From a virus, in IMG/VR virus record IMGVR_UViG_3300033143_003851, positions 1-64,000 of that record: 64,000 bases of DNA, one strand, 5' to 3'. Each line of letters starts with the position of its first letter. Position 1 is the stretch's first letter. Below, one piece after another: positions 10,963 through 18,472 of this stretch. A program made the position numbers and the translations under genes. The notes under the pieces are model-generated. The model saw only the letters and a program-made list of their open reading frames with translations, did not search any database and had not been told where the DNA came from.

Positions 10963-11550
10963 TCAGTATCTAAATCCAATTCCAACTCTCCCTAAACTCT
11001 CAGCAACTTTCATAACAACTCCAGTCTTGTCGAAGGGGTCAACCACAATATCTCCCTTACTAGTTGTGCACCTAATAATATTTGCCACTAACCCCTCTGG
11101 CAGATGTGGGATACTATTAACTGTGGCACTAGCATGCCCCCTAAATGAGTTTGACAAATTAATATTCACGAAAAAATATCTGTTAGGGCTCTTAGCAAAC
11201 CACCACACAGGTTCCCCTACACACCTAAACTTCCTATCGCTTGTGGCACCTAAGAATAGCTTGTCCCAATGAATAATATCTATAAGATGCATATCTGTCA
11301 ACTCAGATGCCCCAACCCCTGACCTAGTAATCCTATGATGGTAAAACATGTGCCCAGTTGGAGCAAGCCATGTTTCAACATCTTTAAGAAACTGAGTTTG
11401 CTTGGCAATATATATTGCCTCAAGGTCATCTAGTTTTTTCTTGCCTGGCACAGTGTGAGGGGGCGTTGTGATAAATAGATCAACATGCCCTGGTTTATAT
11501 CCTGCCTCATTTAACCAAACATCGAAATAATAGCCATCTGTTTGTGGCAT
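10963..11550 (-). CDS. Divergent N4/N6-type DNA methyltransferase-like protein
   Basis: The fold signature of the beta-class amino-methyltransferases is visible. A motif IV-like ITTPPH lies at residues 27-32, where active enzymes usually have (S/T/D)PP(Y/W). A C-terminal AdoMet-site-like DPFDKTG (about 172-178) is followed by a typical helix and GIGF. His replaces the aromatic residue after PP, and DKTG replaces the usual GxGT. It may therefore have altered chemistry, or bind AdoMet or DNA without methylating. It overlaps the end of the preceding gene by 40 nt. A second, canonical methyltransferase lies 2 kb upstream in the same block. Confidence 0.65.
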   Translation of the reverse strand: MPQTDGYYFDVWLNEAGYKPGHVDLFITTPPHTVPGKKKLDDLEAIYIAKQTQFLKDVETWLAPTGHMFYHHRITRSGVGASELTDMHLIDIIHWDKLFLGATSDRKFRCVGEPVWWFAKSPNRYFFVNINLSNSFRGHASATVNSIPHLPEGLVANIIRCTTSKGDIVVDPFDKTGVVMKVAESLGRVGIGFRY

Positions 11551-11786
11551 GAATCTACCTCTTTAATTACTTCTTTAGCCTTTTTAGAGCTACCAATCTC
11601 TGTAATATTAGCTACATCTAAACAGAAAAACACATCCCCATACAGATACAGTACAGAGTCAATTACTTGGAATCGCTCAATACTATTTATCTCAATATAA
11701 AATTCATCTTCCCCACAAGAAATATAAAAATTAAAATCCTCATTCATAATATGTCTCATAGCTCTGTATACAGCACTTGGTTGCAT
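11511..11786 (-). CDS. Hypothetical protein (91 aa)
   Basis: The ATG at 11786 is preceded by GGAGGGG about nine bases upstream. The middle part alternates hydrophobic beta-like stretches (FYIEI, VLYLYGDVFFCL) and the C-terminus contains a Lys-rich helix. No family is recognised. It overlaps the downstream methyltransferase-like gene by 40 nt on the same strand, which is longer than most overlaps here, so one of the two starts could be misplaced. Confidence 0.55.
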   Translation of the reverse strand: MQPSAVYRAMRHIMNEDFNFYISCGEDEFYIEINSIERFQVIDSVLYLYGDVFFCLDVANITEIGSSKKAKEVIKEVDSCHKQMAIISMFG

Positions 11787-11788
11787 AT

Positions 11789-11989
11789 TTATTTTCCCCT
11801 CCGTTTTCTTTCGTATGCTAACTCCTCAGCATTATTTGGCACTCGCCTAGGTCTAACTCTTGGCCTAAAAACCTCAGGTTGAGTGGGCTCATCACTCAAC
11901 CCACAGCCAGTACACAGCGTATAAAAAATACAATGTCTTATTAATACTCCGTGTCCGCATCTTCTACATATTGTTCCTACTAATGTCAT
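11789..11989 (-). CDS. Zinc-ribbon protein (66 aa)
   Basis: CRRC at residues 8-11 and CTGC at 26-29 form a four-cysteine zinc ribbon. The rest is an Arg/Pro-rich tail (PRVRPRR, YERKRRGK) suited to nucleic-acid binding. The ATG directly abuts the TAA of the upstream kinase gene (TAAATG), so the two are coupled. Function unknown. Confidence 0.7.
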   Translation of the reverse strand: MTLVGTICRRCGHGVLIRHCIFYTLCTGCGLSDEPTQPEVFRPRVRPRRVPNNAEELAYERKRRGK

Positions 11990-12637
11990 TTATACCACCC
12001 AATCCTTTGATCTAATAGTAATATGTCCTTTAATAGTTTTTAACCTAACCCCTACAGATACGTTACTCATAACATGAAGCAACACATCATCACAGGATCT
12101 CAACTCATCTGTCATGTCTAAAAAATATTTATGGAGCAACCTTTGTTCTGCTATATCTGTCATCCTAACTCCGTTTGACACTATAGAACCAAGCGGACTT
12201 AAAATATAATGAATAACTCTGTAGCTATAGTCCTGATATATTTTATATACTGTTTTGGTGTCCTTGATAGCCTCTGCTTGAAGGTTCATCCTAATATCAA
12301 TATTTTTCTTGGCCTCTGGTAGAAACGCATTAGTATATGGAGCAACATCCATAGGGCACCTATCTAACACCACAACTCTGTTCTCCTCTGTTGCCTGCTC
12401 CGACAAGAATAGGCAACTTAGAGCCCGCTTAGACTGTGCCCTAATCATGCCCCACTGAGACCCTGGGCTGGCATCTTTATTGATAGGCCAAGAATATTCT
12501 TTATTTACATCACTAGATACTGAACTACCTCTGACAACCCCCCAACCGCTATTGTGCATCTCTTCACACAGGACATCAATGATAGTTGTTTTACCTGACC
12601 CATGAACCCCGGAGAAGATAATACATAGTTTAGTCAT
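11990..12637 (-). CDS. P-loop nucleoside/nucleotide kinase-like protein
   Basis: The 215-aa protein opens with a Walker A loop, GVHGSGKTT at residues 10-18. A VLDRCPMD motif near residue 92 corresponds to the DR-x motif of deoxynucleoside and thymidylate kinases. It lies beside genes for dNTP synthesis (deaminase, ThyX, ribonucleotide reductase), so a role in dNTP supply is reasonable. A polynucleotide or NadR-type kinase cannot be excluded because no substrate-specific motif is obvious. Its ATG lies inside the 3' end of the upstream gene (8-nt overlap). Confidence 0.7.
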   Translation of the reverse strand: MTKLCIIFSGVHGSGKTTIIDVLCEEMHNSGWGVVRGSSVSSDVNKEYSWPINKDASPGSQWGMIRAQSKRALSCLFLSEQATEENRVVVLDRCPMDVAPYTNAFLPEAKKNIDIRMNLQAEAIKDTKTVYKIYQDYSYRVIHYILSPLGSIVSNGVRMTDIAEQRLLHKYFLDMTDELRSCDDVLLHVMSNVSVGVRLKTIKGHITIRSKDWVV

Positions 12638-12836
12638 TATCTTCTCCTACAAATATTGTTACAATCTCTTTAGTATCAACAATTACAGTCCCACTAACAG
12701 TTTCAAATAAAACAGATGCCATCCATATTGTGTGGTTATATGGGTGAATCTCTGCCACTTTCCCATCGCTTGTAGTAATCTCAAGAGGTAAACCAGCATA
12801 TTTTTTTAAAAACCTAATTAAATCCTGCATGTTCAT
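12630..12836 (-). CDS. Small beta-rich protein (68 aa)
   Basis: The N-terminal ~17 residues form a short amphipathic helix, followed by alternating beta strands (LEITTSDGKV, WMASVLFETV, VIVDTKEIVTIFV) that could fold as an SH3/Lsm-like barrel. A GGAG lies ten bases before the ATG; a second in-frame ATG two codons later is also possible. It overlaps the kinase gene by 8 nt. Function unknown. Confidence 0.55.
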   Translation of the reverse strand: MNMQDLIRFLKKYAGLPLEITTSDGKVAEIHPYNHTIWMASVLFETVSGTVIVDTKEIVTIFVGEDND

Positions 12837-12875
12837 GTTGTATAGTCTCCTTTAAATTTTTTCTCAATATGAATA

Positions 12876-13019
12876 TTATAAACCACAACTACCGCCCCTA
12901 CAGTATGGATCATAGATACAATTGTGGTCCGTTAGACACATGCAACAGAGCCACGCATCACAATGCACACATAAATATAGTTTTATATTTTTTATATTAC
13001 ATTTTTCACAAGCTAACAT
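12876..13019 (-). CDS. B-box/RING-like small zinc finger (47 aa)
   Basis: The start at 13019 was chosen because GGAGGT lies seven bases upstream and the ATG overlaps the previous stop (TAATG). The sequence holds CEKC, CVHC, CCMC, then HNC and two further cysteines, a dense Cys/His pattern reminiscent of B-box or cross-brace zinc domains that bind two metals. It could mediate protein-protein contacts. Function unknown. Confidence 0.7.
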   Translation of the reverse strand: MLACEKCNIKNIKLYLCVHCDAWLCCMCLTDHNCIYDPYCRGGSCGL

Positions 13020-13123
13020 TAACAATACCTCCTTATTATCCATGTAGCAGGACATGTTTGACATCGCCATACTCCATCATATCCTTTACTCATCTCTTCA
13101 GTACAACCAGGACAATTAAGCAT
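13019..13123 (-). CDS. Minimal zinc ribbon (34 aa)
   Basis: A 34-codon frame starts at ATG 13123 and overlaps the end of the upstream methyltransferase by 8 nt. It contains CPGC (4-7) and CQTC (22-25) flanking a short GVW turn, the minimal form of a rubredoxin-like zinc ribbon. Its stop overlaps the next ATG. The short length lowers certainty, but the Cys spacing and coupling on both sides argue that it is real. Confidence 0.6.
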   Translation of the reverse strand: MLNCPGCTEEMSKGYDGVWRCQTCPATWIIRRYC

Positions 13124-13859
13124 ATATAGACCACGCATATTTAATATTGTTTTTTGTTAACCTATCGCACGCCTCTACAAATATCTTCATATCAATCTCT
13201 GTGCCTATAAAATTTCTACCAAGCTTGGCACAAACCACAGGGGTTGTTCCTACCCCCATAAAGGGGTCATAGACCGTCGCTCCTGGATATGTGTATAAGG
13301 ATACCAACCAATCAATTAAGCGCTCGGGAAATGCACTAAACTTACCATATTCTGAATCCCCACAAATTTGCCACACATTTCCTGTCAGTTTTGCCTGCCT
13401 GATTGCTTCAATATCTAATTTTTCTACTTTTGTTTGATATGGTTTGCCCTTAGAATACATGATGATAGATTCCCACAACCAATAAGGGTAGTAAAATGTT
13501 GAATACGGAGTCTTCAACATTGTGTTAGGCCACCCCCCTACACCTACTGGCTTTTTCCACACAATTTTATTTACAAACTGCATACGATAGTCATGTAAAA
13601 ACTCGCTGGTAATAGCATCGTTGTCAAGGTGTTTAGTATTACCTATATTAATAATCATCGTGCCCCCGTCTTTAAGTGCCCTTAAACACTGTTTCCACAC
13701 AGGAAATAAAAATTTCTCATGGGCCTCATCAGTTGCCCAATCTGGTCCCCACCTTTTAACGCCTGGATATGGTGGGCTTGTTATTACATAGTCTAATGAC
13801 TTAGTTGGTATTGCACATGCAAACTCTAGTGCGTCTCCTAACACCATATCAATTGTCAT
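13116..13859 (-). CDS. DNA N4-cytosine or N6-adenine methyltransferase
   Basis: The 247-aa protein has motif IV TSPPY at residues 27-31, next to a strand (LDYVI), and motif I DPFMGVGTT (about 196-204) followed by AxxLGRxFIGTEID. That is the order (IV before I) of beta-class amino-methyltransferases such as the N6_N4_Mtase family. The KRWGPDW segment after the catalytic motif could be part of target recognition. No cognate restriction gene is visible, so self-protection of virus DNA or regulatory methylation is more likely than restriction-modification. Confidence 0.85.
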   Translation of the reverse strand: MTIDMVLGDALEFACAIPTKSLDYVITSPPYPGVKRWGPDWATDEAHEKFLFPVWKQCLRALKDGGTMIINIGNTKHLDNDAITSEFLHDYRMQFVNKIVWKKPVGVGGWPNTMLKTPYSTFYYPYWLWESIIMYSKGKPYQTKVEKLDIEAIRQAKLTGNVWQICGDSEYGKFSAFPERLIDWLVSLYTYPGATVYDPFMGVGTTPVVCAKLGRNFIGTEIDMKIFVEACDRLTKNNIKYAWSIYA

Positions 13860-13860
13860 A

Positions 13861-14214
13861 CTATGACATCCTAGGAACCTTCAGTGCGTGCCAGTTATCT
13901 ACAGTAGCAATATAATGCTGGAACCAATATTCTAGCATTCGGTGTGTTGTTGTAGCCTTTCTCCACGCCCGACTAAAGGCAACACATCGACCAAACCACT
14001 TATTGTACTCATCATCTGGGTGAACCTTCGAGACGCCAACAAAAACACACATCATATCTGGTGTGCTCATTTTAATCGTGCATTTAATCATGCTCTTATA
14101 ATCAGATTCGAACTGCACATCTCCATAATGGTTTCTTATAAAGGAAACCATTGATTTGGTTTCCTTTTTGGTCATTATTAGTTCTGTGCCAGTCTTATTT
14201 TTTATTTCTTTCAT
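13861..14214 (-). CDS. Hypothetical protein (117 aa)
   Basis: No family is recognised. The middle has a Val/Phe-rich strand (MCVFVGVSKV) and a Trp-rich C-terminal half (WFGR, SRAWRK, YWFQHY). The ATG at 14214 is used; a second in-frame ATG at codon 14 is possible. It sits 1 nt upstream of the methyltransferase gene, in the same transcript. Confidence 0.55.
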   Translation of the reverse strand: MKEIKNKTGTELIMTKKETKSMVSFIRNHYGDVQFESDYKSMIKCTIKMSTPDMMCVFVGVSKVHPDDEYNKWFGRCVAFSRAWRKATTTHRMLEYWFQHYIATVDNWHALKVPRMS

Positions 14215-14225
14215 ACTTTAACACC

Positions 14226-14615
14226 TTAACACGGTCTATATGTCGTTTTAAGTGTCCACATATTAGACAATTTTTCTCCAACTTTAACCTTAGAACAATC
14301 ACAATCACTACACCAAAAAAGACCAGGAGATTTATATATATCATATAGTTTTTCTCTTTCTCTATCCCATCCAACCACACTATATTTTCCAAGTATGATC
14401 TTAGTTTTTCCTTCATTAGCTTTAATGACAATATCATATGAAGTAGTTAAATACACAGTTTCATTATACCAGTCTACTAGTTCTTTGTGGCAGTTTTTAT
14501 GTATGTGTCTAACAAAGGTCATATTGTCTCCATCAAATTCAATATAGCTTATTTCTTTTATTTCTTTATTATCAATAGTAACTTCTATAGAAGATCCATC
14601 CAGTAGTTGTTTCAT
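14226..14615 (-). CDS. Hypothetical protein with C-terminal cysteine knuckle (129 aa)
   Basis: The N-terminal ~95 residues are mixed alpha/beta without a recognised family. The C-terminus has FWCSDCDC, a compact cysteine cluster that may bind zinc together with the final cysteine. Its ATG overlaps the TGA of the upstream deaminase gene (ATGA), so translation is coupled to dNTP genes. Confidence 0.55.
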   Translation of the reverse strand: MKQLLDGSSIEVTIDNKEIKEISYIEFDGDNMTFVRHIHKNCHKELVDWYNETVYLTTSYDIVIKANEGKTKIILGKYSVVGWDREREKLYDIYKSPGLFWCSDCDCSKVKVGEKLSNMWTLKTTYRPC

Positions 14616-15094
14616 GTCAGCACCTTATCTGGAATCACTGTAAAGGTAATTTGATTCATCCATGTTTTAGGAATTGGTGGTTCACACTCATATGGTATAT
14701 CGTTAAGCCCACTAATAAACATTGTTGTAACACCAGCATATATCAGGTGTTTCATACACCCTGCACATGGCAAGCTAACCCCATTCTGTCCATATAAATA
14801 CAAGGTGGAGTCCCTGATTCCACCACCATGCATAAGTGCAACCATCTCAGCATGGATACAACTAATCTCTAAGTTAGTTCCTGAGGAAATGTTTTTTCGT
14901 AAACATCTCCTACCGCCACACCTACCAGCTAAAGAGATAGGGGACCTATTCCAACCACTCACTATTCCCCCTGTCGGTAATTTAATAACTGCCCCCCACT
15001 TAGACCTACAACATGGAGACATATTACTTGTTTTCTTTGCTAGCTTCATCAGGTCTATGTGTATCTTTTTTAACTTCAGTTCCACTACCTCCAA
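14612..15094 (-). CDS. dCMP/cytidine deaminase-like enzyme
   Basis: CIHAE (79-83) and PCAGC (109-113) are the zinc-binding and catalytic motifs of the cytidine/deoxycytidylate deaminase superfamily; Glu83 is the expected proton shuttle. Extra cysteines at 59 and 64 occupy the place of the second metal site seen in phage dCMP deaminases. The expected reaction is dCMP to dUMP, feeding the ThyX-like enzyme encoded just upstream. The start is uncertain: the TTG at 15094 overlaps ThyX by 71 nt, and an internal ATG at 15049 would still keep the catalytic core. Confidence 0.8.
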   Translation of the reverse strand: MEVVELKLKKIHIDLMKLAKKTSNMSPCCRSKWGAVIKLPTGGIVSGWNRSPISLAGRCGGRRCLRKNISSGTNLEISCIHAEMVALMHGGGIRDSTLYLYGQNGVSLPCAGCMKHLIYAGVTTMFISGLNDIPYECEPPIPKTWMNQITFTVIPDKVLT

Positions 15095-15629
15095 TTTTTG
15101 TATATATTTGCCTTAAAATTTTCCACATAGCGTCATTACTAAACCCACAGGACTTTTTCTCTGGGCAAAATCCCCTATATAAACACTCTGGAACACACAC
15201 CATCCATAACTCAGGATCAATTTTCTCCAACTTCTCTAACATAAGATCCCAAGCATGTCTAGTTTCGCCAGCTGCCCTGCCACACATCCGTTTCCTTGAT
15301 ATATTAATAATAGCTTGTGCGTTAATAACACACGAAGCTGTGATGAGGGCATCTTGATCTTTTTTACCTCGGTTGCTATCAGGTCGTTGACTATGGATAA
15401 ACCACTCTACACCAATCTTGTGCCTAACGAAGTGGACATGGACCCAATAAGGCATATCTGTCCAAACACAAATATATGTTAGTGCTCTAATAGGACTATG
15501 CTCGGCCATCAGCACACCGTACTTAAAATCCTTGCTAGGTTCTTTGTGGGTCATCTTTTTCCCAGCAGTAGCTCTAGCTAGACCAAGTGCAGTGCTCCAA
15601 CCTGTAAGTTGTTCTATTTCACATTTCAA
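15024..15629 (-). CDS. thyX: ThyX-like flavin-dependent thymidylate synthase (divergent)
   Basis: EHSPIR (43-48), then a strand and VRH at 68-70 followed by an S-x-R at 80-82, match the ThyX pattern in which EHSP precedes the RHRxxSxNxxSxR signature. Two deviations are visible: Lys71 replaces the third residue (Arg) and the spacing to S-x-R is one residue longer than usual. The family makes dTMP from dUMP using FAD, NADPH and methylene-folate. The TTG start overlaps the previous TGA (TTGA). Its neighbours, the deaminase and ribonucleotide reductase, support a dTMP pathway. The altered motif leaves activity open. Confidence 0.75.
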   Translation of the reverse strand: MKCEIEQLTGWSTALGLARATAGKKMTHKEPSKDFKYGVLMAEHSPIRALTYICVWTDMPYWVHVHFVRHKIGVEWFIHSQRPDSNRGKKDQDALITASCVINAQAIINISRKRMCGRAAGETRHAWDLMLEKLEKIDPELWMVCVPECLYRGFCPEKKSCGFSNDAMWKILRQIYTKIGGSGTEVKKDTHRPDEASKENK

Positions 15630-15814
15630 TTATAAGACCTGACCCATGTTACAAACTCTTTCCATGTTCTGTGTGTATCTCTATCCCAATCAACAGAGCA
15701 TTCCTTACATATACTAAGCGTGCTCACAGAGTTGTATGCTCCTTTAGTTTCTTTAGTTGGAACAACAATAGTATAGTATGCATCAAACTTGCCACGACAC
15801 ACATAACAAACCAT
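15626..15814 (-). CDS. Zinc-binding protein (62 aa)
   Basis: The start at ATG 15814 has an AAGGAGGT seven bases upstream and overlaps the previous stop (TAATG). CYVC near the N-terminus and CKEC near the middle form a four-cysteine site. The C-terminal third is Trp-rich (DWDRDTHRTWKEFVTWVR). It is coupled to ThyX by a TTGA overlap. Function unknown. Confidence 0.65.
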   Translation of the reverse strand: MVCYVCRGKFDAYYTIVVPTKETKGAYNSVSTLSICKECSVDWDRDTHRTWKEFVTWVRSYN

Positions 15815-15969
15815 TAGGCTAACCTCCTTCTGATCCAATCCTTAAGTGTGTGGACAACACCACTATGGTCATCTATATAGTTTTCTTTGCATGAAACCGT
15901 GCAGAACCGATACTGTCTAAACCTATGTGGGAACCACATAAAGTTTCTACTACATGTTTTACATTCCAT
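15814..15969 (-). CDS. Zinc-finger protein (51 aa)
   Basis: The ATG at 15969 follows GGAGA seven bases upstream and lies 11 nt after the polymerase stop. CKTC (3-6) and CTVSC (23-27) form a treble-clef-like four-cysteine knuckle, with aromatic and basic residues between (FMWFPHRFRQYRF), as in small DNA/RNA-binding zinc fingers. The C-terminal helix is basic. Confidence 0.65.
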   Translation of the reverse strand: MECKTCSRNFMWFPHRFRQYRFCTVSCKENYIDDHSGVVHTLKDWIRRRLA

Positions 15970-15980
15970 ATTTCTGTCTC

Positions 15981-18128
15981 CTAATAATCAAATATGCTTT
16001 TCTGTTTCCCGTGTATTACGTCTTTTAAATCAAGTCTCTTAACTGCCCCATCAATAATACTAGCATAGTACTTAGTGTCGATTTCATATATAGTCTTTTC
16101 GTTTCTCTCAACAACAGGCCCAGTGGCCCTAAATATTAGCTTGTCATCAGGGTGGATTAACTTTGGGGCTTTCCCCTTGCTCATCACAAACTCATACTGT
16201 TCTCCATCAGTTGGTTGGATGCCATATGTTTCCTTCACCTGCCCAATTATCTGCATGCTTTGACAATTTTTTGACTTATACTGGTCAGGGGACTTTACTC
16301 TAATCCTCATAGCTAGGTCCATAATCCCCATCGCCACATAAAACCGCTTGTAATTATAATATAGTTCCCTAAGCTTTTCATTGTCCTGCTTGAACCTAAA
16401 AATAATTGCACTGTCCCTGAAATTGTCATACATGCTTGGCAACTTGCTGGCTCTGATACTGACACCTTTATATTTGAATTTGTTACCCCCTTGCCACAAT
16501 ATATAATTTTTGCCCTTGGTGTCTCTAAAGTATGCCCCATCATACTTATCGGTCTTCATGGTCATTGTGTTTTCGTTGAGTAGTTGAAACTGGTCTATGA
16601 ACTTGTTAATTAAACACTGTATTATAGTGTTAGGAAACTTACTGGTTGTATAAAAACCATCTGTATCTACAGCTATAACTGTTTTAAACAAGTTGTATCT
16701 TAATATGTCTTTTTTAACTATATATTCTTTATATATGTTGTTAAAGAACTCATTATATAAACTAGTTGATACACCTTGTTCTATAGACTCTAGTCCACCC
16801 ATAACCCACTTAATAATTTCCCTGCCAATCCCAACGATGCTGACATATTGGCACAAGTCTGCATACTTAGCCCACTGCATGCCCATGTATCCAGTAATAG
16901 CATTAAGAATAATCTTGATGCCCCCTTCTTGAGCGTGCAATTTTTGATATTCAGCTGAGTTTTCATCAAGTTTTGCCTTTTTAGCTTTAAGATCTACTCG
17001 AATTTTATATAAAGCTCTAAAGTATTTTGGGATTCCACCCTCAACTTTCTGATCTATATCTATAACCCAAGTCTTATAACACCTCTCGTCTGGAATATGT
17101 AACCTTAAAACATCGTCACCTTTAATATATTCAGAACTAAACTTATCTGTGTATGGTTCAAACCTAACAAACCTAGTTGTCTCAATTGATATATTAAATG
17201 TCATCACAATATTAGGATACATACTGGCAAAGTCTGAGTGATATATAGGGTCAAGGTAGTATCCTGGTTTCATAGTATCTGTGAGAGCTGCCCTTATATT
17301 GTGGGCAATGTCTGGACCATACTTATCTATGTTAGTTTCTTTAAATGTGTAAATATCTTCTCCTAAATTCTCCCATATTGTTCTACATAGCTTGTTAGCA
17401 GGGTATGAACTGCTCATATATATATACTTTTCTACTGGGATGTCCAGCATGTTTCCAACCGTAATCCAGTTTCTAAAGTATGTATTAAAAAGCACAACGC
17501 TGGCATCAATATCATTTCTAAGATATGATTTTAGTTTTTCGGACCCCAACATATTTCTCATTTTCATATATTGGTTTCTATCTAGGTCCCAATATTCCCC
17601 GCTGGGGTTGAGGTGCTTCGCTACTGTTTTAAGTTTCCTATCTTTAAGATTAAATAGTCGCTGGTCCTTTGCTGACCCCTGAATGAAACTATCAAATATC
17701 AACCGTTGTCCTAGTCGTATCTTAGGGATTTCCTGACGCCTACCCATAAGATATACAACCTCTTTAACATCTGGATCAATGTTAAAATCCTGAGTTGGGT
17801 CTTTAATAACCACCAGCTGAGTAGGATCTATATTATTTGTTTTAAGCCTACTAATAATATATGGTAAATCAAAACCCATAACAAAATAACCATGTAATAT
17901 CTGGATACCGCCCTGTGGTATCTTGACATCGTCTGGTAAATCACTAACCTCATATCCAATCTGGATGATAGTGTTTCTTTCTGGGGTAGGAAATGTGCCA
18001 TTTGTGTCAACTTCAATATCAAAATGAATTACTTTGTTCCAGTTTATAGGATCATTTATAAGCTTAATAAAATCCTCTAATATTTTTTTATCTGATTTAA
18101 AATTTTCCGCTTCAAATATTTCCACCAC
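15981..18128 (-). CDS. polB: Family B DNA polymerase with 3'-5' exonuclease
   Basis: The 715-aa protein contains Exo I HFDIEVDT (acidic residues 37 and 39), Exo II GYFVMGFDLPYI, and Exo III YLRNDID. The polymerase motifs are A (SDFASMYPNI, ~297), B (KIILNAITGYMG, ~410) and C (AVDTDGFYT, ~487). All catalytic acids are present, so both activities should be intact. Length is at the short end of PolB, with no long thumb extension or terminal-protein domain seen, so it is more likely primed by the encoded primase than by a protein. The start is a GTG at 18128, 10 nt after the tRNA-Gln 3' end. Confidence 0.95.
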   Translation of the reverse strand: MVEIFEAENFKSDKKILEDFIKLINDPINWNKVIHFDIEVDTNGTFPTPERNTIIQIGYEVSDLPDDVKIPQGGIQILHGYFVMGFDLPYIISRLKTNNIDPTQLVVIKDPTQDFNIDPDVKEVVYLMGRRQEIPKIRLGQRLIFDSFIQGSAKDQRLFNLKDRKLKTVAKHLNPSGEYWDLDRNQYMKMRNMLGSEKLKSYLRNDIDASVVLFNTYFRNWITVGNMLDIPVEKYIYMSSSYPANKLCRTIWENLGEDIYTFKETNIDKYGPDIAHNIRAALTDTMKPGYYLDPIYHSDFASMYPNIVMTFNISIETTRFVRFEPYTDKFSSEYIKGDDVLRLHIPDERCYKTWVIDIDQKVEGGIPKYFRALYKIRVDLKAKKAKLDENSAEYQKLHAQEGGIKIILNAITGYMGMQWAKYADLCQYVSIVGIGREIIKWVMGGLESIEQGVSTSLYNEFFNNIYKEYIVKKDILRYNLFKTVIAVDTDGFYTTSKFPNTIIQCLINKFIDQFQLLNENTMTMKTDKYDGAYFRDTKGKNYILWQGGNKFKYKGVSIRASKLPSMYDNFRDSAIIFRFKQDNEKLRELYYNYKRFYVAMGIMDLAMRIRVKSPDQYKSKNCQSMQIIGQVKETYGIQPTDGEQYEFVMSKGKAPKLIHPDDKLIFRATGPVVERNEKTIYEIDTKYYASIIDGAVKRLDLKDVIHGKQKSIFDY

Positions 18129-18138
18129 GCCACCGCCA

Positions 18139-18209
18139 TAGGCTGTGCAGGATTCGAACCTGCGCTGCCAGATCCAAAGTCTAGCGAACTACCATTATTC
18201 TAACAGCCC
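18139..18209 (-). tRNA. tRNA-Gln (anticodon TTG)
   Basis: The 7-bp acceptor is GGGCTGT/ACAGCCT (first pair G-U) with discriminator A. The D arm is GAAT/GTTC, the anticodon stem CTAGA/TCTGG with loop CTTTGGA (anticodon TTG), and the T arm GCAGG-TTCGAAT-CCTGC. CCA is not encoded. It lies between an upstream protein frame, whose TAG stop is the tRNA's own T8-A9-G10, and polB, 10 nt downstream. Confidence 0.9.
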
Positions 18210-18472
18210 CAAAATTTCACAACTTTAGCAATATCTCTTTTACGAGGATCAGATGATTTACTTAAAAAAGATATAGTCTCCATGTCTTTTTTCATTTTGT
18301 CTGTTAATCCACCACTAATAAAACTAAAATGTCTAGCTGTACTAAGTGTGGTGCCTCCTATTTCGCCAGTTAATATGTTTCTAAACGTTACATGTCCATA
18401 GTTTCCATCTGGTATAATCTCTATAATCTCCCAATATTGGCCGTTCTCTACTGTAATTAATCCAATGCTTAT
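18200..18472 (-). CDS. Conserved-looking 90-aa frame without a standard start (ATA?)
   Basis: The frame is open from within the UDG-like gene to a TAG at 18202-18200. It encodes a globular-looking protein (VENGQYWEIIEIIP, GHVTFRNILTGEIGG, then a Lys/Asp-rich helix). There is no ATG, GTG or TTG ahead of an ATG near residue 60. An ATA at 18472-18470 overlaps the TAA of the upstream gene as ATAA, exactly as ATGA overlaps occur elsewhere here. Possible readings are an ATA start, a frameshift extension of the UDG-like gene, or a 31-aa product from the internal ATG. The stop lies in the tRNA-Gln gene. Confidence 0.45.
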   Translation of the reverse strand: MSIGLITVENGQYWEIIEIIPDGNYGHVTFRNILTGEIGGTTLSTARHFSFISGGLTDKMKKDMETISFLSKSSDPRKRDIAKVVKFWGC

